64,000 bases of DNA from Puteibacter caeruleilacunae (GTDB lineage Bacteria > Bacteroidota > Bacteroidia > Bacteroidales > Prolixibacteraceae). A program made the translations under genes and the position numbers. Below are positions 34,443-44,124 of the stretch, in pieces. The notes beneath the pieces are model-generated. The model had not been told where the DNA came from and made no database searches. It saw nothing but the letters and a program-made list of their open reading frames with translations. The stretch is from assembly GCA_005217565.1 (NCBI GenBank), contig SJCO01000008.1:248001-312000 (forward strand). Reading direction: 5' to 3'. Position 1 is the stretch's first letter, and each line of letters starts with the position of its first letter.

Positions 34443-35828
34443 ATGGATGATCAGATAAAAATATTGATTCTGGATGATGAAGAGAGAATTACGGAAAAGT
34501 TGAAGTTTCATCTGGAAAAGAGTAATTATAGTGTCATAACAGCTAATACCCCAAAAGCAGGTTTTGCCGCGTTGGACGATAATGAGGTGGATATTCTTTT
34601 GCTGGATGTAATATTGCCGGGGATGAACGGATTGGATATTCTGAAAAAGGTAAAAGAGAAGCATCCTGTTGTTCAGGTGATTATGATTAGTGGTTTTGGC
34701 GATATGGATATGGTGATTCAGGCAATGCGTAACGGTGCGGTTGATTTTATTCGTAAGCCATTTCAGGTGATGGATATCCAATTGGCTATTGAGCGTACTA
34801 GTAAATTGATTCGCCTACAAAACAAACTACAAAAGGTTGAGAATAAACAATCGCTGGTATCAAAAGAGCTGGAGAGTTTTGTGGAGACTGAGTTTGTTGG
34901 AAAGAGTGAGGCTATTAAGCAGGTGCTGAAGATTGCTATTAAGGCTGCAAAAGATAAGGATGTAAACGTTCTGATTACTGGTGAGAATGGTACTGGTAAG
35001 GAGATTGTAGCGCGTATTATTCATTATGCCAGTGAACGGAATGATAAGGGGTTTGCTCCTGTGAATAGTTCAGCTATTCCTGAGTCATTGCTGGAAAGTG
35101 AGTTCTTTGGTCATGTGAAGGGGGCTTTTACCGATGCAAAGGGTGAGCGCAGTGGTTACTTTGAGTTGGCTCATGAGGGAACTTTGTTCCTTGATGAGAT
35201 TGGTGATATGCCATTTGCATTACAGGCTAAATTGTTGAGAGCTCTGGAAGATGGAAAAATTAAGCGCGTGGGTGGTAATCGCGAGATTCCTGTGGATGTA
35301 CGTGTTATTAGTGCAACTAACCGTGATATTACAACGATGATTGAAAAGAATGAGTTCCGTATCGACCTTTTCCATCGTATTAATACTATCATTATTGATA
35401 TTCCTCCATTGCGTAAGCGTCCTGAGGATATTAAGCCGCTGGTGAAGCATTTTGTAGAAATGTTTGCTAACAAGAAAAAGCGTGCTGTCCCGGAAATTGA
35501 TAAGAATGTATATACTAAATTGATGAAGTATGCTTTCCCTGGTAATGTGCGTGAACTGCGTAACTTGGTTGAGCGAGCGATGATTCTTACCGATAATGGT
35601 ATCTTGAGTGAGGAGGATTTTCCTGTAACAATCGACATGAAGAGTTCTGGTGGTAACACTGGTATTGATAGTTTTAATCTGGATGATAATGAGATTCAGA
35701 TTATTATTGCTGCATTGAAGAATGCGGGCTATAACCAGACTGTTGCTGCAGGTATGCTAGGGATCTCTCGTGATGCATTGAAGCGTAAGATTAAGAAGTT
35801 TGGCATTGAAATTAAGAAAGAGATTTAA
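34443..35828 (+). CDS. Sigma-54-dependent response regulator, NtrC family
   Basis: From the ATG at 34443 the protein has 461 residues; the GTG at 34413 would add ten polar residues. Receiver domain: ILILDDEE and LLLDVILPG with phospho-Asp 55, then PFQ in the K-P motif. AAA+ domain: Walker A GENGTGKE, Walker B GTLFLDEIGDM, loop 1 GAFTDA in place of the classic GAFTGA, and sensor NRDITTMI. A Fis-type HTH (NQTVAAGMLGISRDALKRKIKKFG) closes it. It binds enhancer DNA and activates RpoN promoters when phosphorylated by its partner kinase just upstream. The GAFTDA loop is a known natural variant, not evidence of inactivity. Confidence 0.93.
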   Translation: MDDQIKILILDDEERITEKLKFHLEKSNYSVITANTPKAGFAALDDNEVDILLLDVILPGMNGLDILKKVKEKHPVVQVIMISGFGDMDMVIQAMRNGAVDFIRKPFQVMDIQLAIERTSKLIRLQNKLQKVENKQSLVSKELESFVETEFVGKSEAIKQVLKIAIKAAKDKDVNVLITGENGTGKEIVARIIHYASERNDKGFAPVNSSAIPESLLESEFFGHVKGAFTDAKGERSGYFELAHEGTLFLDEIGDMPFALQAKLLRALEDGKIKRVGGNREIPVDVRVISATNRDITTMIEKNEFRIDLFHRINTIIIDIPPLRKRPEDIKPLVKHFVEMFANKKKRAVPEIDKNVYTKLMKYAFPGNVRELRNLVERAMILTDNGILSEEDFPVTIDMKSSGGNTGIDSFNLDDNEIQIIIAALKNAGYNQTVAAGMLGISRDALKRKIKKFGIEIKKEI

Positions 35829-35868
35829 ACTAATTTTATGATATAAGAGCATGTTTTTGCTCCTTTTT

Positions 35869-35890
35869 AACGCCCGTTAGGGCGTTTTTA
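35869..35890 (+). terminator. Rho-independent terminator after the regulator gene
   Basis: AACGCCC (35869-35875) pairs with GGGCGTT, followed by TTTT. A smaller GAGCA/TGCTC hairpin precedes it. Confidence 0.8.
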
Positions 35891-36063
35891 TTTGGTATAT
35901 ATTCATACTGTTTAGCTGCTGGTTTTTATTGTGTTTATTGACTGTAAGTGGTTGGAGGATAGGTGTTAGTGTGGTTTTGTGTTGCGTTGTTTTTTGATGT
36001 GTTCTGAAGTTTGGTATGGTTCTGGCCTCTATAAGGGCAAAATAACCATTAAAACCGAACGAT

Positions 36064-36750
36064 ATGCAGAATAAAAAGAGTCAAAAAGCGAATTTAGAGA
36101 ACAAGCGAAGCATGTTTTTTCAAATTGGATTAGTCTTAGCACTGGCTGTTGTGTTTATGGCGATGGAGTATAACAATGAGGTTGATACTGTCAAAGATAT
36201 GGGGACGGTGAGCATGGATGAGTTGTTGGAGGAGTTACCTCCTGTAACGCGACAAAAGGATAAACCTGCTTTTATTCCACCTCCGTTATTTGAACCTGAG
36301 GAGTTGATTATTGTGGATAATGATGAAGAGTTGGATGAGGAGTTAGAGTTGATCGATACTGATATAACAGAGGGTGATGTAGTTGAGTTGGTTGAGAATA
36401 TTGGTGACGGCGAAGAGGAAGAGGATAGTGGTCCTGTTGAATTCTTTGCTTTGCAAGATAAACCTGAGTTCCCTGGTGGTGAGAAGGCGATGTGGAATTT
36501 CTTAAGTAAGAAGGTGAAATATCCTACCATTGCTCAGGAGAATGGAGTGTCAGGAACTGTATATGTTGGCTTTATCATTGGTAAAGAAGGTGATGTAGAG
36601 GAGGTGCGATTATTGCGCGGTGCTGATCCTAGTCTTGATAAAGAGGCTTTGAGGGTAGTTAAGTCAATGCCTCAATGGAAGCCTGGTAGACAAAACGGAA
36701 GAGCAGTTAGGGTTTCATTCCGTGTTCCAATTAAGTTTCAGTTGAACTAG
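36064..36750 (+). CDS. TonB-family energy transducer with acidic linker
   Basis: This 228-residue protein has one N-terminal membrane helix (about 19-38, MFFQIGLVLALAVVFMAMEY). A linker of about 100 residues follows, rich in Asp/Glu (EELIIVDNDEELDEELELIDTD in part) instead of the Pro-Lys spacer of classical TonB. The TonB_C domain covers about 135-228: PEFPGGEKAMWNFLSKKVKYPTIAQENGVSGTVYVGFIIGKEGDVEEVRLLRG, then PSLDKEALRVVKSMPQWKPGRQNGRAV. It would pass proton-motive energy to outer-membrane transporters. The first residues (MQNKKSQKANLENKRS) are typical of Bacteroidota TonB proteins. No exbBD nearby. Confidence 0.9.
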   Translation: MQNKKSQKANLENKRSMFFQIGLVLALAVVFMAMEYNNEVDTVKDMGTVSMDELLEELPPVTRQKDKPAFIPPPLFEPEELIIVDNDEELDEELELIDTDITEGDVVELVENIGDGEEEEDSGPVEFFALQDKPEFPGGEKAMWNFLSKKVKYPTIAQENGVSGTVYVGFIIGKEGDVEEVRLLRGADPSLDKEALRVVKSMPQWKPGRQNGRAVRVSFRVPIKFQLN

Positions 36751-36770
36751 AATTGTATAGAGCATTAAAA

Positions 36771-36810
36771 GAAAGAGGCTATCTACGAAATGTGGATAGC
36801 CTCTTTTCTT
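36771..36810. terminator. Bidirectional rho-independent terminator
   Basis: GAAAGAGGCTATC pairs with GATAGCCTCTTTTC around an 11-base loop. It lies between the convergent tonB-like and DPP-IV genes. Confidence 0.88.
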
Positions 36811-36826
36811 TGTATTGTGAGTGCTA

Positions 36827-39097
36827 TTAATGCACAGTGCTTTCTTTTGCTTTTTTGTTCTTGTCGGCAGTAACTCCGTTTAGGTTATTCTGTTGTCCCG
36901 ACTTTAAATGCTGGTTTAAGAAGTTTGTGAACTTCTGGTATAGATGTGTTCTTGTATTTCCACCATAAATACTGTGATTTCGGTTGGTGTAAATGGCCAT
37001 ATCAAATGGAATACCTGCCTGAACTAGTCTGTCGGTGAATTCCATTGTATTCTGAACGTGTACATTGTCATCAGCGGATCCATGAATGATCAACAGATTT
37101 CCTTTTAACTTATCAGCATGTGTTAAAGGTGAGTTGTCATCGTATCCTTCGCTGTTTTCTTGAGGAGTACGCATATAACGTTCGGTATAAATACTGTCGT
37201 AATATCTCCAGTTAGTTACAGGAGCGATCGAAAGTCCTGCTTTAAAGATACCATTTCCTTTTTCCATACATAGATTAACCATGAAGCCACCAAAGCTCCA
37301 TCCCCAGATAGCGATGTTGTCTTTACTTACATATGGAAGAGATTGTAAATATTTGGCTGCTTCAATTTGATCGTCAGATTCATATTTTCCTAACTGCATG
37401 TAGGTTACTTTTCTGAAGTCTTCGCCTCGTGCTCCTGTTCCACGACCGTCAACACAAACTACCAAATAACCTTGCTGTGAAAGATAATCATTCCATGAAA
37501 TTCCAAATCGGTCTACAACTTGCTGTGAATTTGGACCACTGTATTGAGTCATTAATACAGGATACTGCTTGTTCTCGTCGAAGTTTACAGGCTTGATCAT
37601 CCATCCGTTAAGCTCATCACCGTTTGATGTTTTGAAAGTAAAGAACTCTTTGGTGTTGTATCCATATTCCTTAAGCTTGTCCTTTAAGCGTTGATTATCT
37701 TCCAATACCCTAATTTGTCTTCCTTTTTTGTCGTGAAGTGTAACCAGGTTAGGGGTACTTACATTGTTGAAGTAGTTGATGTAGTATTGGAAATTCTTGC
37801 TAAATACAGCATTGTTTGTTCCTTCAAGTGTTGAAAGCTTGCTGTTGATTTTTCCATCAATACTTTTCTTATATACTTCCCGCTGCATGGCGTTTTTAGC
37901 TGCAGCCTGGTAGTAGAAGGTCTTGTATTTTTGATCGTATCCGTAGAATTTAGTTACATCAAATTCTCCTTCAGTTATCTGCTTCACTTCTTTACCGTTC
38001 ATGTCGTATAGATAGATATGACTGTATCCATCTTTTTCACTGGTGAAGATGAAGTGCTTGTTATCATTCAAGAAGATTAGATTGTCGAAGTTTCCTTCGC
38101 TGATGTATCTCTCGTTTTCTTCAGTATAAACCACTTTCCCAGTTCCTGATAATGGATTGGCAAAGATGAATTCTAACTTATTCTGATGGCGGTTAAGCCT
38201 CATAATAGTTAAGATATCTGGAGTATTTGCCCATTTAATTCTAGGAATGTATTGATCAGTTTCTTCACCAACATCCATCTTTACACTTTTCTTATACTTC
38301 AAGCTGTATACATGGATGCTTACAGTTGAGTTCTTTTCTCCTGCTTTTGGATATTTGAAAGTGTAGTTCTCTGGGTAAAGTGCGTTTTGATCCATGCTTG
38401 GGTAAGTAGCTTGAAAGCGAGTCATACCAAATAAAGGTACTTCTGATTCATCAAATTTGAAGAATGCCAACATCTTACTGTCAGGCGACCATGCAAAGGC
38501 TTTGTTGAATGAGAATTCCTCTTCATATACCCAGTCAGGTGCTCCGTTGATAATCTTATTATACTCCCCATCATGAGTAACCTGATGTTCTGTACCGAAC
38601 TTTAGGTTTTTAATGAATAAGTTGTTGTCTCTAACAAAAGCAACTCTTGTTCCATCAGGAGAGAATGTTGCCAATTGCTGGCGACCATTTTCTGATAATG
38701 GAGTAATTGTTTCATTCAATGAATTCCATACGTAGTATTCTGCAGTGTATGAATGGCGATAGATTGATCGCTTAGCTGTTTCTAAAAGGATTTTAGTTTC
38801 GTCGTTGCTAAATGTATATTGAGAAAAGCGTGAAATAGGGCAGTCCTCAATCTTCGAAAGGTCAAGAACAGTTGATACTGCTTTTCCTGTTTTATAGCTG
38901 TATTTTTCTACTTTGGTTCCTCCGGTATTGGTTGTGTAATGAACTCCATCATTCATAGAGCGTAAACCATAAACCGAGGATTGTGAGAAAGTATAGTCTC
39001 TCGTAAAATCAGTAATCTTAAATTCTTTTGTCCCTTGCTGTGCAAATAAGGCACCTGTCATTAAAAGACATAGAGCGAGTGTGAAGACTTTTTTCAT
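36827..39097 (-). CDS. Exported dipeptidyl peptidase IV-like serine peptidase (S9B)
   Basis: This 756-residue protein has a signal peptide (1-20, ALFAQQ). The eight-bladed propeller spans about 40-490 and includes the DPP-IV double-Glu motif in DWVYEEEFSF, which binds the free N-terminus of substrates. The alpha/beta hydrolase domain covers about 495-740: nucleophile elbow GWSFGG (Ser near 601, where many have GWSYGG), SADDNVH (Asp) and NRNHSIYGG (His). It cleaves Xaa-Pro or Xaa-Ala dipeptides from peptides in the periplasm. Length and motifs match DPP-IV of Bacteroidota. The C-terminal Lys/Asn-rich tail is unremarkable. Confidence 0.94.
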   Translation of the reverse strand: MKKVFTLALCLLMTGALFAQQGTKEFKITDFTRDYTFSQSSVYGLRSMNDGVHYTTNTGGTKVEKYSYKTGKAVSTVLDLSKIEDCPISRFSQYTFSNDETKILLETAKRSIYRHSYTAEYYVWNSLNETITPLSENGRQQLATFSPDGTRVAFVRDNNLFIKNLKFGTEHQVTHDGEYNKIINGAPDWVYEEEFSFNKAFAWSPDSKMLAFFKFDESEVPLFGMTRFQATYPSMDQNALYPENYTFKYPKAGEKNSTVSIHVYSLKYKKSVKMDVGEETDQYIPRIKWANTPDILTIMRLNRHQNKLEFIFANPLSGTGKVVYTEENERYISEGNFDNLIFLNDNKHFIFTSEKDGYSHIYLYDMNGKEVKQITEGEFDVTKFYGYDQKYKTFYYQAAAKNAMQREVYKKSIDGKINSKLSTLEGTNNAVFSKNFQYYINYFNNVSTPNLVTLHDKKGRQIRVLEDNQRLKDKLKEYGYNTKEFFTFKTSNGDELNGWMIKPVNFDENKQYPVLMTQYSGPNSQQVVDRFGISWNDYLSQQGYLVVCVDGRGTGARGEDFRKVTYMQLGKYESDDQIEAAKYLQSLPYVSKDNIAIWGWSFGGFMVNLCMEKGNGIFKAGLSIAPVTNWRYYDSIYTERYMRTPQENSEGYDDNSPLTHADKLKGNLLIIHGSADDNVHVQNTMEFTDRLVQAGIPFDMAIYTNRNHSIYGGNTRTHLYQKFTNFLNQHLKSGQQNNLNGVTADKNKKAKESTVH

Positions 39098-39362
39098 TAT
39101 TATTCTTGTTTTAACAGTATTTCGTTATCAATTTTACACCTAATGGTATGGGGAATGGTTCAAAAAATAAATCAATCCTTAAAAACAATTCCTCCGCGAA
39201 AATAGTAATTTTAAAAGTAGGAAAAGTATGAAATCGGTCATGAAGAAGCTATAAATCAGTTAAAATTGATAGGGTGAGGAAGTGATTCATGAATGAATAA
39301 TCAGATAATGGTTTGTTAATTCAATGTTTACGGGCCCCTTGATGGTGAAATTATATGTCAAA

Positions 39363-39396
39363 TTTGAGATATAATGAATAGAAAGTTCTATCTTTG
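39363..39396 (+). promoter_or_regulatory. Bacteroidota-type promoter for thrS operon
   Basis: TTTG at 39363-39366 and TATCTTTG at 39389-39396, 22 bases apart, fit the TTTG/TAnnTTTG promoter. The -7 lies 32 bases before the thrS ATG. The remaining part of 39098-39362 shows no gene, repeat or riboswitch-like fold. Confidence 0.6.
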
Positions 39397-39428
39397 CACC
39401 TTAGTTAAAAAAGCTCAAATAAATTACG

Positions 39429-41378
39429 ATGATAAAGATTACGCTGCCTGATAATAGTGTAAGAGAATACGAGAACGGAGTAACCGGAATCGAGATCGCA
39501 AAGTCGATTAGTAATCGTTTAGCAAAAGATGTTTTGTCGATTACTGTAAATGATGAGGTTTTGGATTTAACAAGACCTATTGTTGAGGATGCGAGTATTA
39601 ACTTGAATACCTGGGATAGTGAAGATGGAAAACATGCTTTTTGGCATTCATCTGCTCACTTGATGGCCGAGGCTATTGATAGCATGTATCCTGGTACGAA
39701 GTTTGGTATTGGTCCTACGATTGATCTTGGATTCTATTACGATGTCGATCTGCCAGAAGGAAAGCAGATCACCGAGAAGGATTTGGTGAAGATCGAGAAG
39801 AAAATGATCGAGTTAGCACGTCAAAAAAATGTTTTTGAACGTGAGGATATTACCAAAGAGGCTGCGCTTACGATGTTCACGGAAAAAGGTGACGTTTATA
39901 AGCAAGAGTTGATCTCAGAACTTGAGGATGGAACGATTACATTATACAAACAAGGTAACTTTACGGATCTTTGTCGCGGACCTCATCTTCCAAATACAAG
40001 CTACATTAAAGCTATTAAGCTAACTAGTGTTGCAGGTGCTTATTGGAGAGGTGACGAGAAAAATAAAATGTTAACTCGTATTTACGGTGTGTCTTTCCCA
40101 AAACAGAAGTTTTTGGAAGAGTACAAAGTAATGATGGAGGAGGCAAAGAAACGTGACCACCGTAAGATTGGTAAGGAAATGGAATTGTTTACCTTCTCTC
40201 AGTCTGTGGGACAGGGACTTCCTATTTGGTTGCCAAAAGGTGCAATGTTGCGTGAGCAATTGGAGACTTTCTTGAAGAAAGTTCAGAAGAGATTCGGATA
40301 TCAGCAGATCATTACTCCACATATTGGAGATGTTCAGTTATATAAGACTTCAGGTCACTATCAGAAATATGGAGAGGATTCATTCCAGACTATCAACACT
40401 CCTGCAGAAGGAGAAGAATTTATGTTGAAGCCAATGAATTGTCCTCATCACTGTGAGGCTTTCCGCACAAGACCATATTCATATAAGGAGCTTCCTATTC
40501 GCTATGCAGAGTTCGGTACTGTATACCGTTACGAGCAGAGTGGTGAGCTTCATGGTTTGACAAGGGTGCGAGGTTTTACTCAGGATGATGCCCATATTTT
40601 CTGTCGCCCTGATCAATTGAAAGAAGAGTTTAAAAAGGTAATTGATATTATTTTTATCATCTTCAAAGCGCTTGATTTTAAAGAGTACACTGCTCAGATT
40701 TCTTTACGTGATCCAAATAATCACGAGAAGTATATCGGATCACAGGAAAATTGGGATAAAGCAGAAAGTGCGATTGTTGAGGCTTGCGAAGAGAAAGGTT
40801 TAAATACTATTACTGAATTGGGTGAGGCTGCATTCTATGGTCCTAAGCTTGACTTTATGATTAAAGATGCGCTTGGACGTAAGTGGCAGTTAGGAACAAT
40901 TCAGGTAGATTACAACCTTCCTGAGCGTTTTAACCTTGAGTATATTGGTGCTGATGATAAGAAACACCGTCCGGTGATGATTCACCGTGCTCCATTTGGT
41001 TCAATGGAACGTTTCTGTGCTGTGTTGATTGAGCATACTGCAGGGAAATTCCCATTGTGGTTAACGCCAGAGCAGGTGGTTATCTTACCAATCAGTGAAA
41101 AATATAACGATTATGCGCAAAATGTTTCAAATTATTTAAATAATTACGATATTCGCGCAATAGTTGATGATCGTAACGAGAAGATAGGTAGAAAGATTAG
41201 AGATAACGAGTTAAAGAGAATTCCTTATCTACTAATTGTTGGTGAGAAAGAAGCCGAGGAAGGAACAGTTTCTGTTCGTCGTCAGGGAGAAGGCGATAAA
41301 GGAACAATGTCCAAAGATGAATTTGCCAAATTCTTGAACGACGAAGTAAGAGAACAATTATCAGAACTTTATAATTAA
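39429..41378 (+). CDS. thrS: Threonyl-tRNA synthetase
   Basis: This 649-residue protein is full length. It has the TGS domain (1-62, [18 protein letters not shown]), tRNA-SAD editing domain (about 70-225 with the HSSAHLM motif at the start), and class II core with PMNCPHHCE (zinc Cys), [15 protein letters not shown] (motif 2) and [11 protein letters not shown] (motif 3). A C-terminal anticodon-binding domain follows (about 540-645). It charges tRNA(Thr) in the cytoplasm and heads the thrS-infC-rpmI-rplT unit, as in many bacteria. Confidence 0.99.
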   Translation: MIKITLPDNSVREYENGVTGIEIAKSISNRLAKDVLSITVNDEVLDLTRPIVEDASINLNTWDSEDGKHAFWHSSAHLMAEAIDSMYPGTKFGIGPTIDLGFYYDVDLPEGKQITEKDLVKIEKKMIELARQKNVFEREDITKEAALTMFTEKGDVYKQELISELEDGTITLYKQGNFTDLCRGPHLPNTSYIKAIKLTSVAGAYWRGDEKNKMLTRIYGVSFPKQKFLEEYKVMMEEAKKRDHRKIGKEMELFTFSQSVGQGLPIWLPKGAMLREQLETFLKKVQKRFGYQQIITPHIGDVQLYKTSGHYQKYGEDSFQTINTPAEGEEFMLKPMNCPHHCEAFRTRPYSYKELPIRYAEFGTVYRYEQSGELHGLTRVRGFTQDDAHIFCRPDQLKEEFKKVIDIIFIIFKALDFKEYTAQISLRDPNNHEKYIGSQENWDKAESAIVEACEEKGLNTITELGEAAFYGPKLDFMIKDALGRKWQLGTIQVDYNLPERFNLEYIGADDKKHRPVMIHRAPFGSMERFCAVLIEHTAGKFPLWLTPEQVVILPISEKYNDYAQNVSNYLNNYDIRAIVDDRNEKIGRKIRDNELKRIPYLLIVGEKEAEEGTVSVRRQGEGDKGTMSKDEFAKFLNDEVREQLSELYN

Positions 41379-41397
41379 GCTGAATTACGAACTAACA

Positions 41398-41405
41398 AAA
41401 GGAGG
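41398..41405 (+). promoter_or_regulatory. Strong Shine-Dalgarno that places the infC start at an AUA codon
   Basis: AAAGGAGG is followed 8 bases later by ATA (41414-41416), in frame with infC. No ATG lies in that frame before the conserved N-terminus. The GTG at 41450 is 36 bases further on, with no such site in front of it. Confidence 0.75.
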
Positions 41406-41413
41406 ATTTAGCC

Positions 41414-41974
41414 ATAGCATTACAAAGAAATAGATTCGGCCGACGTCCTGTGAGACAAGAAGGACCTAAGCACAGGATTAACAATTACATCCGGGTGCCC
41501 AAAGTGAGATTAGTGGGTGATAATATCGAAAACCCAGGAGTATATTCTACATCAGAAGCTATTAAATTAGCTGATGGATTAGAATTGGACCTAGTGGAAA
41601 TTTCACCAAACGCGGATCCACCGGTATGTAAAATTATTGACTATCAAAAGTTTCTTTATCAGCAGAAAAAGAAACAAAAAGAGATAAAGGCCAAAGCAGT
41701 CAAGGTAGTTATTAAAGAGATTCGATTTGGTCCGAATACAGATGAACATGATTTTCAATTTAAATTGAGACATGCTCAGAAGTTCTTGAACGAAGGAGCA
41801 AAAGTTAAAGCTTTTGTATTCTTTAAGGGACGATCAATCCTGTTTAAGGAACAAGGAGAAATCTTGCTACTTAAATTTGCTCAAGAGCTTGAAGAAATTG
41901 GGAAAGTTGAACAACTTCCTAAGTTAGAAGGTAAAAGAATGACGATGTTTATTTCGCCTAAGAAGAAAAAGTAA
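41414..41974 (+). CDS. infC: Translation initiation factor IF-3, AUA start
   Basis: Translated from ATA at 41414 the protein has 186 residues. It begins [15 protein letters not shown] after the initiator, then [21 protein letters not shown] (N-domain), the long linker helix ([20 protein letters not shown]), and [20 protein letters not shown] with [13 protein letters not shown] (C-domain). IF-3 prevents premature subunit joining and checks the initiator tRNA and start codon. Non-AUG starts (AUU, AUC, AUA) are typical of infC because IF-3 discriminates against them and so limits its own synthesis. The SD spacing makes AUA much more likely than the internal GTG at 41450. It lies 35 bases after thrS. 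Confidence 0.95.
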   Translation: MALQRNRFGRRPVRQEGPKHRINNYIRVPKVRLVGDNIENPGVYSTSEAIKLADGLELDLVEISPNADPPVCKIIDYQKFLYQQKKKQKEIKAKAVKVVIKEIRFGPNTDEHDFQFKLRHAQKFLNEGAKVKAFVFFKGRSILFKEQGEILLLKFAQELEEIGKVEQLPKLEGKRMTMFISPKKKK

Positions 41975-42002
41975 TTTTTCTTCGCATTAAAAATTGAACA
42001 TA

Positions 42003-42200
42003 ATGCCTAAGATGAAGACAAATTCCGGAGCGAAAAAGAGATTTAAGCTAACCGGAACTGGTAAAATCAAAAGGAAGCACGCTTACAAAAGTCACATTTT
42101 GACCAAGAAAGCAACCAAGAGAAAGAGAAATCTTACTTACTGGGGAACTGTTTCCAAAGCAGATGAAAGTAACGTTAAATTGTTACTTAACATGAAGTAA
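42003..42200 (+). CDS. rpmI: 50S ribosomal protein L35
   Basis: This 65-residue basic protein ([20 protein letters not shown] start, [22 protein letters not shown] core) is complete. The ATG at 42003 gives the canonical MPKMKT start; an upstream TTG would add three residues and is rejected. It is the second ribosomal-cluster gene after infC (28 bases). Confidence 0.97.
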   Translation: MPKMKTNSGAKKRFKLTGTGKIKRKHAYKSHILTKKATKRKRNLTYWGTVSKADESNVKLLLNMK

Positions 42201-42302
42201 ACTCCTTAAGCAATTAAGGATAATTAGTAATTAATCAGAGTGAATTAGCAGATTAAAGTTTCCTATTAGGGAGGAACGCTAACCATTCGAAAATTTAGTA
42301 TT

Positions 42303-42647
42303 ATGCCAAGATCAGTAAATCATGTAGCTTCACGAGCTCGTAGAAAGAAAATCCTCAAGCAGACCAAAGGTTACTGGGGTGCTCGTAAGAACGTTTGGAC
42401 GGTTGCTAAGAATGCGCACGAGAAAGCGTTGACTTATGCTTACCGCGATAGAAAACAAAAGAAAAGAAATTTCCGTGCATTGTGGATTCAGCGTATCAAC
42501 GCTGCTGCCCGTATCGAGGGATTGTCATATTCTCAATTAATCGGTAAATTGAAAGCCAACAACGTAGAGATCAACAGAAAAGTTCTTGCTGATTTAGCAA
42601 TGAATCATCCTGCTGCATTCAAAGCGGTTGTTGACAAGGTGAAATAA
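42303..42647 (+). CDS. rplT: 50S ribosomal protein L20
   Basis: This 114-residue basic protein ([68 protein letters not shown]) matches L20 through its whole length. It is an early assembly protein of the large subunit. The 102-base gap from rpmI contains two small stems, CCTTAA/TTAAGG and TTCCT/AGGAA. These might take part in L20 autoregulation, but no known leader fold is recognisable. Terminator follows. Confidence 0.98.
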   Translation: MPRSVNHVASRARRKKILKQTKGYWGARKNVWTVAKNAHEKALTYAYRDRKQKKRNFRALWIQRINAAARIEGLSYSQLIGKLKANNVEINRKVLADLAMNHPAAFKAVVDKVK

Positions 42648-42690
42648 ACATTGGTTATTAATTTTAGGCAGAAATAAACAATCAACATAG

Positions 42691-42719
42691 AGGATGTCCA
42701 TTAGGGCATCCTTTTTTTG
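42691..42719 (+). terminator. Terminator of the thrS-rplT operon
   Basis: AGGATG (42691-42696) pairs with CATCCT (42707-42712), extended by CC/GG, and is followed by seven T residues. Confidence 0.88.
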
Positions 42720-42726
42720 TGTCATA

Positions 42727-42758
42727 AAAAAGGCATCCTAAATATAGAATGCCTTTCC
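42727..42758 (-). terminator. Terminator for the minus-strand operon
   Basis: AAAGGCAT pairs with ATGCCTTT around AAATATAGA-type loop sequence, with a T tract on the minus-strand side. It lies 29 bases beyond the stop at 42787. Confidence 0.7.
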
Positions 42759-42786
42759 CGGAGATAAAATAATGAGCAGGGAGAAA

Positions 42787-44067
42787 CTAGTTCGATAATT
42801 TAAATCTTACTACACGCAATGGAATACCTGTTGCATCCTTTTTGTGGCAGATAGCATATATATATCCCTTGTGAAATACCATTTTACCAGGATTAATTAC
42901 AAGGTCATAGTCGTCACATTTAAATGTACTGGAACATACAAATTTTCCTTCCTGGTTTAGAGCATATACATTAAACTTATTGGCTCCTTCATCCTCAGGA
43001 TACTCGAAAAATAGAATATTACCATCTGAGTCAGTTATAATTGAAGAAAAGAAAGGCTTTGCAATTGGATCTTTGATTTTACTTAAATCGGCTTCCATAT
43101 CTTTTTGTATGCTCTTATAAGCTTCAATCATTTCTTCTGGCAATGGTTTTTTGCTTTCGGAATTATTGGCTATACGATCTTTCAGTCCCTGTATCGACTT
43201 CTTCTGAATAGTTTGCTGCTCTTCGATTGTTATATGTTTCGATGGCCAGCTAACCTTTTTAGTTCCAATCTTTTTACCGTCAAGAGAAAATTCCAATATT
43301 TCGCCAGTAGGAGGTATTGCAATTATAAGCTTATTATTTGAGTAACTAAGCATAGGGGCTGGACGCAATCCCAGGTTATTCATAAATGGCATTGTGCGGT
43401 GACCAATCATGCCGCCCTTTTTGAACTTGTAACTATAAGAGAAAGGAGTATTCTTGTCATTCTCACTATTGTCTCTTGGCGTATAATGGTTCCAGATAAT
43501 TTTCTCTTCGTTGGTTTCATAATCAACAATCGCTACGAAGTCACGAAATCTATCTTTCCAAATAGCCCAACCTACAACTGCAATCTTTTTTCCAGGCAGA
43601 GGAATCATATCCTTCGACATGTAATCTAGTGTTAGATTTTTGATGAAATGTCCGTCAGCATCAAAACAGGTCATAGTTCCCATATTGGTTAATCCAGAGT
43701 AACAGATTGATCCCTCAAGAATACCAGCTACATGATTGGTTTTTACTTTTTTTCCGTTTTCTTTCGTTACAGTAAATTCTTTTACAAATTTTCCATCCGG
43801 CCCAAGTTTAGTGTAGAAATTGCGATAAGCATGATTGATGATGAGTGAACCGTCATCAAAGATTTTAATTGACTTGCGGTTACCCATGTGTTTACCATAT
43901 ATGGTATCGTTATAAGTCTCCAGAATCTTATTCCAGTCGTTATTCTTAGCATAGTTCTCGTCGGCTACTAGTTCAACAGATCCACTTTTGTAGATGTCGA
44001 TTAGCTTTTGTGCATTAACTGCCGAGGAGAAGACCGTTAATAGTGATATGAATATTAATGTTTTCAT
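42787..44067 (-). CDS. Exported propeller-like protein of an ECF sigma operon, unknown function
   Basis: This 426-residue protein has a signal peptide (1-19, AVNAQ). The rest has repeated propeller-like edges (IKIFDDGSLIINHAYRNFYTKLGPDGKFVKEFTV, SICYSGLTNMGTMTCFDADGHFIKNLTL, NGNILFFEY). A helical insertion follows at about 275-325 (HITIEEQQTIQKKSIQGLKDRI). It resembles 6-bladed propeller proteins in outline but lacks their GRGPxE signature. It starts 57 bases after an anti-sigma factor, so it belongs to the same operon and may be its effector or regulated target. I cannot name the family. Confidence 0.7.
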   Translation of the reverse strand: MKTLIFISLLTVFSSAVNAQKLIDIYKSGSVELVADENYAKNNDWNKILETYNDTIYGKHMGNRKSIKIFDDGSLIINHAYRNFYTKLGPDGKFVKEFTVTKENGKKVKTNHVAGILEGSICYSGLTNMGTMTCFDADGHFIKNLTLDYMSKDMIPLPGKKIAVVGWAIWKDRFRDFVAIVDYETNEEKIIWNHYTPRDNSENDKNTPFSYSYKFKKGGMIGHRTMPFMNNLGLRPAPMLSYSNNKLIIAIPPTGEILEFSLDGKKIGTKKVSWPSKHITIEEQQTIQKKSIQGLKDRIANNSESKKPLPEEMIEAYKSIQKDMEADLSKIKDPIAKPFFSSIITDSDGNILFFEYPEDEGANKFNVYALNQEGKFVCSSTFKCDDYDLVINPGKMVFHKGYIYAICHKKDATGIPLRVVRFKLSN

Positions 44068-44124
44068 TTGCTCGATTTTTTAAAACGACAGCGTATCCGG
44101 AATAGCTATCTTTTTGTTGCGTTA

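Noticed and set aside
42201-42302. L20 autoregulatory leader between rpmI and rplT
   Set aside because: Two small stems are present, but I cannot match a known L20 leader fold; kept only as a remark.
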